Notes under the pieces: model-generated
The model's database searches: none
Told to the model about the DNA's origin: nothing
The model's input: the letters and a program-made list of their open reading frames with translations, nothing else
Translations under genes and position numbers: made by a program
Assembly: GCF_017569925.1 (NCBI RefSeq)
Contig: NZ_CP050854.1
Coordinates: 372,001-436,000, forward strand
Source: Brenneria izadpanahii
Lineage (GTDB): Bacteria; Pseudomonadota; Gammaproteobacteria; Enterobacterales; Enterobacteriaceae
Reading direction: 5' to 3'
DNA length: 64,000 nt
In this document: positions 58,647 to 64,000 of the stretch, piece by piece
How positions within the stretch are numbered: position 1 is the first letter of the stretch
Layout: the number at the start of each line of letters is the position of its first letter

Positions 58647-59519
58647 TTAATGCAGTAAATGATTCGGCGAGTGCTGTTTGAGCGCTTGCACATCCCCGGC
58701 ATTGAATACATAGTGATTTCCGCAATAGTCACAATGCATATCGATTTCACCGTCTTCTTCCAGCATTTCAGTTACTTCGTGTTCGGGAAGCGTCATTAAT
58801 GCTTCCGCGCAGCGCTTGCGTGAGCAATGACACTGGAAAACAACCTCTTGCGGTTCGTATACCGTCACTTCTTCCTGATGATAAAGCCGGTAGAGCACAT
58901 CGTTAGCCGCAAGCGTAAACAGCTCATCGGCTTTGACCGTGGCCGTGAGCTGCGCCAGGTGATCGAAATCATCGCGTTCGGCGTTTTGGGCGGGCAGCAC
59001 CTGTAACAACATGCCCGCTGCGGCCATCCGCCCTTCATGCCGACCGGTGCGGATAAATAGCCGGGTAGGGAGCTGTTCCGATTGCAGGAAATAGTTTTCC
59101 AGGCAATCGGCAATGGTATCGCCTTCCAACCCTACGACGCCCTGATACCGTTCGCCTTCCGTCGGCGTAATGGTAATGACCAGATAACCGTTGCCGACCA
59201 TATCCTTGAGCGAACTATCCTGCGCAATTTCACCTTGCAGACGGGCCACGCCGCGCATCTGTTGCTGATGGTTGCCGTTGATAACGGCCAGCTTCAACGG
59301 TCCGTCGCCCTGAAGCTGAACGGTAATGTCGCCGCTGAATTTTAACGTGGCCGTTAACAGGCTGGTGGCCACCAGCATTTCTCCCAGCAGGTTTTGCACC
59401 GGCTCCGGATAGTCATGATTCGCCAGAATATGCTGGTAGGTGTCGCTGACTGTCACCAACTCGCCACGGACGGCATAATTTTCGAACAGGTAACGATGTA
59501 GTTGGTCATGAGTGGACAT
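58647..59519 (-). CDS. hslO: Redox-regulated chaperone Hsp33 (HslO)
   Basis: Hsp33 is a cytoplasmic holdase switched on by oxidation and heat. The 290-residue protein has the chaperone core at the N-terminus and the zinc switch near the C-terminus: the C-x-C in '[10 protein letters not shown]' and the C-x-x-C in '[10 protein letters not shown]' hold zinc in the reduced state and form disulfides when oxidised. An extra Cys follows the first pair, as in E. coli. It is downstream of hslR on the same strand. Confidence 0.96.
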   Translation of the reverse strand: MSTHDQLHRYLFENYAVRGELVTVSDTYQHILANHDYPEPVQNLLGEMLVATSLLTATLKFSGDITVQLQGDGPLKLAVINGNHQQQMRGVARLQGEIAQDSSLKDMVGNGYLVITITPTEGERYQGVVGLEGDTIADCLENYFLQSEQLPTRLFIRTGRHEGRMAAAGMLLQVLPAQNAERDDFDHLAQLTATVKADELFTLAANDVLYRLYHQEEVTVYEPQEVVFQCHCSRKRCAEALMTLPEHEVTEMLEEDGEIDMHCDYCGNHYVFNAGDVQALKQHSPNHLLH

Positions 59520-59550
59520 AATTTTCTCTCGCTATGGTGACAGTTATTGC

Positions 59551-59611
59551 TTTCATGTTTCCAGTCGCTGGCGTATTGATTTCCCGCAACATGAAATCTA
59601 CCGGGATTATT
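59551..59611. repeat. Short copy of the pckA-leader repeat between hslO and hslR
   Basis: TTTCATGTT (59551-59559) and AACATGAAA (59588-59596) form a perfect 9-bp inverted repeat. The right flank ATCTACCGGGATTAT matches the corresponding part of the element in the pckA leader. It is about half as long, as if internally deleted. Confidence 0.5.
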
Positions 59612-59612
59612 G

Positions 59613-60014
59613 CTAATCGTTGTATTTAAATTTGATCAGATCCCGTCGTTCTTTCTTATCAGGGCGGCGATCCGGGTGCGGCATGGTCAACGCATTCATT
59701 TTTCGCGCCAGCGCCAGCTTTTCCCGTTTTTCGATACTTTCGGCGGTTTCCTGATACAGAGCCTGTGCTTCCGTCGCCGTTCTACGTTGCCCGCTGATGG
59801 CGCGGACAATGACGGTACGCTCGTCGTTGCCCTGACGTAGCTTGATTTCGGCATTCAGTTCAACCAGTTTGCTGGGCTTGCTGCGTTGACCGTTGTAATG
59901 CACTTTGCCGCCATCGACCATTTCACGGGCAATGGCCCGGGTTTTATAGAAACGGGCGGCCCAAAGCCATTTGTCCAGACGGACGGTATCGTCAGAATTC
60001 TCGGTTGCTTTCAT
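59613..60014 (-). CDS. hslR: Ribosome-associated heat-shock protein Hsp15 (HslR)
   Basis: Hsp15 binds free 50S subunits that still carry nascent chain-tRNA and helps recycle them. The 133-residue protein is an S4 RNA-binding domain ('VRLDKWLWAARFYKTRAIA', then 'VHYNGQRSKPSKLVELNAE') with a basic C-terminal helix. It matches E. coli HslR in length. It lies between yrfG (15 bp) and hslO in the usual order. Confidence 0.95.
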   Translation of the reverse strand: MKATENSDDTVRLDKWLWAARFYKTRAIAREMVDGGKVHYNGQRSKPSKLVELNAEIKLRQGNDERTVIVRAISGQRRTATEAQALYQETAESIEKREKLALARKMNALTMPHPDRRPDKKERRDLIKFKYND

Positions 60015-60029
60015 CGTGGCCCCTTCTGA

Positions 60030-60716
60030 TTAACTGAGATTTACCGAGCGATGCAATGACGGTAACAGCGCAAGATAATCATTCATCGATGGATACTGCT
60101 GGAATGATTTTTCCCGCTGGCTGGAGTCAGGGTTGCTGACGCCCAGACAGTAACGGATACCAAAGGTCTTGGCGGCGTCCAGAATCGGTTCGCTGTCATC
60201 AACAAACAGCGTTCTGGTCGGCTCGAAACCGGTTTCCCGCTGCACGGCCTGCCATAACCGCTGATTTTCTTTCGGATACCCATACGTATGGGTGGAAAGT
60301 AATAAATCAAGGTGTTTGTCTAACCCGGTATGTTCAATTTTAACCGCCAGGCTGTGCGGATGCGCATTAGTCAGTAAAATCGTGCGTTTGCCGCTGTCGC
60401 GCAAAGCGTGCAGAAATGGCTCGGTGTCTTCCCGCAGGCGGGCGCGCGGGCCGATATCCGTGGTCATTTGATAAATGTCCAACCCCAGCCTTTCACTCCA
60501 GTAATCGAAACAGTACCAGTTCATCGTATGCTGCACCGCCTGATACTCGGCGGCAATCAGCCGTTGGGCCTGCTGCAGGCTGATGCCACGTTTGTCGCTG
60601 AGTGATTGCGGCACAAGCTGTAACCAGAAGTAGCTATCGAAAGCCAGATCGAGCAGCGTGCCGTCCATATCCAATATAACGGTATCAATATCGTGCCAGT
60701 TAAGGTCGGGGCTCAT
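60030..60716 (-). CDS. yrfG: GMP/IMP nucleotidase YrfG (HAD family)
   Basis: YrfG is a HAD-superfamily phosphatase active on purine nucleotides in E. coli. The 228-residue protein has motif I 'VILDMDGTLLDLAFD', motif II in 'TILLTNAHPHSLAVK', motif III Lys near 'HTYGYPKENQRLW' and motif IV 'TLFVDDSEPILDAAKTFG'. It is upstream of hslR in an apparent operon. Confidence 0.92.
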   Translation of the reverse strand: MSPDLNWHDIDTVILDMDGTLLDLAFDSYFWLQLVPQSLSDKRGISLQQAQRLIAAEYQAVQHTMNWYCFDYWSERLGLDIYQMTTDIGPRARLREDTEPFLHALRDSGKRTILLTNAHPHSLAVKIEHTGLDKHLDLLLSTHTYGYPKENQRLWQAVQRETGFEPTRTLFVDDSEPILDAAKTFGIRYCLGVSNPDSSQREKSFQQYPSMNDYLALLPSLHRSVNLS

Positions 60717-60890
60717 AAATACTCCAGATACAGAATGACGCCGGATACCGAACGGTGGGTAAGGTTGATAAGAGGATGTATACCCGTCAGATTTCAGATT
60801 GCCGGCGAGATAATCTCTCAGCCTGAAGCCCGGTAAGTATAAATACGGCAGTCCCGTCAGAATAGCATAACAACGCCTGCCGCACGATTG

Positions 60891-63033
60891 TCAAAACTGG
60901 TGGGTCCGGCTGTCTATCAGCGATGGCGTGAAGCCGAAACGAGAAGCGTAATATTGCTGAATGTTGGCCATCCGCTGTTTGCTTTTCACTATTCTCATGC
61001 CCAATAACACGGCGTTGACCAGCAGCGTAATGGAAAAGAGCAACAGCAGCAGACAGCTGCCAAGATAACGCCACAGCGTGATGACATCCGGTTCGCTGTG
61101 CAGGCTGACGTGCTGAGTGCCGTTGGCGTCGGTGCTGAGGTTCGTGATGACGCCCGCCGCTCTAAACGGCGTGTGCAGCAACATGGCCGATAACCGCTGA
61201 AGCTCTTTCCACTGATCGGCGGCGTGGTATTCATTCAGCGGTATGAGCGGCAACGGATGGTTAACGAACTGGCGCCCTTCATCGCTGCGGATTAAAAATC
61301 CGCCAGGGGGAGGGCTATTGAGCGAGTCGGCCGCGCTGTTGACTTCCTGCTGAAAGAAAAAGTCCGTGGCGCTGTTGACGAGCGATTCCAGCGTCTCTGC
61401 GCTTACCGGTCGCAGCAAGACGTTCATTCCTTTGAATGAGCCGGTGCGCGCCTGCTTTACCAGCGTATCCCAGTCTTTTACGTTGCCCAGGTTGACCAGC
61501 GCGTTTTTCAGACGGAAGCAGTCTCTCTCTTGCTCACAGAGATCCTGTGTTTTCAGCACTATATCGGAAAAGTCATTCAACAGAATCATGCCTGATTTCT
61601 GAATGGCGGAGGCAAGCTGCGAGTTAACCCGGCCTTCGACATCGGTTTGCGGGTGTAACTGATCGTTCACCGTTTTAAGCAATGCCGACGTTTTTTCAAT
61701 GATCTCTGATTCTGGCAGCGGTAACGGCGAGGCTTTATTCCAGTAAATCGCCGAGCAGTCAAAAGGCGTAAAGGCGTAGGCGGGGGCATTGTTCGACACG
61801 CGAATGCCCGCTGGAACATAACACATGCCCGAACCTTGAACTTTCAGGGTATCGCCGATTTTCAGCGGTATTTTTTCCAACTCGTCAACCTGGTTGACCT
61901 GAATGTTTTGCGCGCCATGCAACCAGGCCATACTGAGTTTTAACGGTAGTTCCATGGGAACGTAGGCCAGCAAGAGGATTAGGCTGAGCAGCGCCCCGGC
62001 GGACAATATCAGATTTTTGCCCCATCGCTGCAAAGGGAAATTTTTTACTTCGTCATGCAGCGACAAATACTGCCCCTGACGAACAACCTGATGATTAAGG
62101 TAAATATCGACATCCGTTTTTTTCCCTAAATCATAAGCGATGTAAGGATGCCAGTAGGGGGATAAATCAGATCGATATTGCCGAGCGAGACGCTGCCGAA
62201 CTGTCCTTGATTTGATTCGCCAAAAAGGCCAAGAGCCTGCGGAGTGCCGAGAAGACAGTGAACGTCCTGCCGTTCTTGTTCCGAGGGGAGCGGAAAAGCC
62301 GCCAGATGCTCCAGGCGGCGAGCAGCGCGGCTGTGCCGGTGAGCCAGGGCAGCAATGCCATCGGGCTGTTGATACTGATGAATAGCAGCAGAAACGACAG
62401 GCTCAGCGCGCCGGCTTCTTTAAGCCCTTTCGAATGATGTATGGCGTGCTCTTCTTTCGTTTCCTTACGAATGCTTACCAGCTCCGCGTGTTCATCCTCT
62501 TCGTGACGAATGGATGCGTTTGGCATCGGATCGTCGGGAACCGTCACGATATGATGGTTATCGTTGTTGATGCATTCGACTAACGAGTGTCCGTTCAAGG
62601 AGATAACCAGCGGGATGGAGCGGGTTTTAATCAATTCAACGGTGTTATTCTCAGTAATATATTGTTCCCAACAGGGAGGCAGGTGAATTTCCTGCGTATC
62701 AATATAATATCGCCACTTATTCTGAGAATCAGTGCTCAGCCCATAACGCGTGATGGTATGGGTGATCGGATATACCCGATTGCTTTGCAAGGTGCGGGGC
62801 AGTTTGGGCTGGGTATTGGGTATGTCGAGCGGCGTCGGTTGCTGAGTATTCTCCAGGGCAAGGTAACGCTCGACGGCGACGCGTTCTTCCGGGGTCAATT
62901 GACGAAGTAAGGCAGGCTCCACCGGTAACGGAGTGACAAATGACAGGCGCTGGCGCATACGGTAGACAATGAAACCTCCGATAGCGAACAGACAGGCAAA
63001 CAATATAGCCAATATGGTAAATATTGTGCTCAT
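60891..63033 (-). pseudogene. igaA: igaA (yrfF), Rcs-system inhibitor, disrupted by two frameshifts
   Basis: IgaA is an inner-membrane protein that restrains the Rcs phosphorelay and is essential in Salmonella and E. coli when Rcs works. The N-terminal piece ('MSTIFTILAILFACLFAIGG' onward, from the ATG at 63033) and the C-terminal piece ('YLSLHDEVKNFPLQRWG' to the end) lie in two frames, and a middle segment ('VHCLLGTPQALGLFGES', 'SLGNIDLIYP') lies in a third. The breaks fall at a 4-G run (62285-62288) and a 5-G run (62157-62161) of the top strand. Adding one G to each restores a continuous protein of about 714 residues (E. coli 711). Both losses in homopolymers suggest sequencing error, but real loss cannot be excluded. 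Confidence 0.85.
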
Positions 63034-63494
63034 GTCATTTCCATCCCAAAGTGACGTACTCCCTGTTTGCATCGGATTTTAACAAATTTGGACAATCGAT
63101 GATAACCTGCATGGTTTTGTTTTATTAAATTAATAACTAAAAAATAACAGAAATTATCTACGCGAAGGGATGATGGTAACAACCAGGCAGGGCGTCTAAA
63201 ATGAGGATAATCCGATTTTTTGGGGTGGATATTGACTTTTAATTTTTCATTTTAATAGTTCATACTGATAATGTGTATTTAATGTTATAAGCAAGTAAAT
63301 TAATAATTGTGATGGTTGCAGCAAAGGTTGCTGTTAACGCACAATGTGGGTAACAGCAAAAATCTAGCAAAATCAAAAAAGAGTATTAACGATCGCTTTT
63401 CATTCAGCGGCACGCCGGTATTTATGGTGAAGGCAATATAGCCAGCATTCAGGTTGGGCTGCCGTTCCGGTCGTAATTGCTCTACGAGGCCATC
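63034..63494. other. Divergent region between igaA and nudE
   Basis: This 461-bp non-coding stretch is strongly AT-rich between about 63100 and 63400 and of normal composition from 63400 to the nudE start. A minus-strand open frame across its right part continues as antisense of nudE and shows no family features. It presumably holds the igaA and nudE promoters; no single one stands out. Confidence 0.5.
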
Positions 63495-64000
63495 ATGAGT
63501 CATAACCTGCAAAAACCTAAAATTCTCAAGGTAGAAACGGTCGCGAGTTCGCGTTTGTTCAATGTTGAATCCATCGATCTGGAATTCAGTAACGGCGTCC
63601 GCCGGGTATATGAACGAATGCGTCCGAGCGGACGGGAAGCGGTGATGATTGTGCCTATTATTGATGATGAACTGGTGCTGATCCGTGAGTACGCCGTTGG
63701 TATCGAACAGTATGAACTCGGATTTCCTAAAGGGTTGATTGATCCCGGCGAGACGGTATTTGAAGCGGCTAACCGGGAACTGATGGAAGAGGCGGGATTC
63801 GGCGCGGAACAGATGGATTTGTTGGCGAAGTTGACCATGGCGCCGTCCTATTTCTCCAGCCAGATGAATATTGTCGTTGCGCGGGGGCTGTATCCGCAAA
63901 GCCGCGAAGGCGATGAGCCGGAACCGTTGCCTAAAGTGCGCTGGCCGCTAAAAGATATGATGTCGCTGTTGCAGGAGCCCGACTTTCGGGAAGCGCGTAA
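63495..64000 (+). CDS. nudE: ADP compounds hydrolase NudE (partial, runs off the window)
   Basis: NudE is a Nudix enzyme that hydrolyses ADP-ribose, NADH and diadenosine polyphosphates. The visible 168 residues begin 'MSHNLQKPKILKVETVASS' and match E. coli NudE (186) nearly throughout. The Nudix box is complete: 'GLIDPGETVFEAANRELMEE' followed by AGFG. The last roughly 18 codons are beyond the right end of the window. It is divergent from igaA, as in E. coli. Confidence 0.95.
   Translation, partial: MSHNLQKPKILKVETVASSRLFNVESIDLEFSNGVRRVYERMRPSGREAVMIVPIIDDELVLIREYAVGIEQYELGFPKGLIDPGETVFEAANRELMEEAGFGAEQMDLLAKLTMAPSYFSSQMNIVVARGLYPQSREGDEPEPLPKVRWPLKDMMSLLQEPDFREAR

Noticed and set aside
63300..63899. 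199-codon minus-strand frame at the right end
   Set aside because: Most of it is antisense to nudE, and the remainder lies in AT-rich spacer without recognisable motifs.

Overview
The window looks like chromosome of a member of the order Enterobacterales. Most proteins can be matched from memory, nearly end to end, to Escherichia coli proteins of the glg, glp, ula, mal, bioH, tex, greB, ompR/envZ, pckA and nudE region. The departures from the E. coli gene order, such as malPQ beside glpR and an extra luxS-like/metNIQ cluster, together with moderately high GC, suggest a plant-associated lineage of the Pectobacteriaceae type. The genus cannot be fixed from sequence reading alone.

Layout. 0.1-1 kb: a LysR-type regulator. 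1.5-11 kb: the complete glycogen operon glgBXCAP, ended by a strong hairpin. 11.1-22 kb: the glycerol-3-phosphate genes glpD and glpEGR, separated by a complete L-ascorbate regulon (ulaABCDEF divergent from ulaG and ulaR) with paired operator-like sites. 22-26.5 kb: malP and malQ, directly behind glpR and without malT. 26.8-28.2 kb: an AT-rich two-gene cassette (zinc-ribbon membrane protein and FUSC-like protein). 28.3-30.5 kb: nfuA, gntX and bioH. 30.6-35 kb: a secreted alkaline phosphatase, a tandem hairpin repeat, and a DUF3299-like protein with an ABC ATPase and an FtsX-type permease carrying a histidine-rich loop. 35.1-35.8 kb: a toxin-first type II toxin-antitoxin pair. 36-38.3 kb: tex (yhgF).

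Tex and greB are neighbours in E. coli, but here about 11 kb lies between them: a citrate synthase paralogue that lacks a catalytic histidine, poxB, a possible operon metQ-metN-metI-luxS-like-SDR, a divergent aminotransferase, and an OlsF-like two-domain acyltransferase. Between greB and ompR lie decayed fragments resembling hydroxyproline-catabolic genes and a PutA without its N-terminal DNA-binding domain. From 54.5 kb the order is the conserved ompR-envZ, pckA, hslO, hslR, yrfG, igaA, nudE. As given, igaA is broken by two single-base frameshifts in G/C runs. nudE runs off the right end.

Functionally the left half is carbon storage and sugar use: glycogen synthesis and breakdown, maltodextrin, glycerol-3-phosphate and ascorbate. 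The middle holds accessory metal, phosphate and sulfur amino acid functions. The right half is envelope signalling (OmpR/EnvZ, IgaA), gluconeogenesis (PckA), proline oxidation and heat-shock or redox chaperoning. No rRNA, tRNA, CRISPR array, insertion sequence or prophage was recognised.
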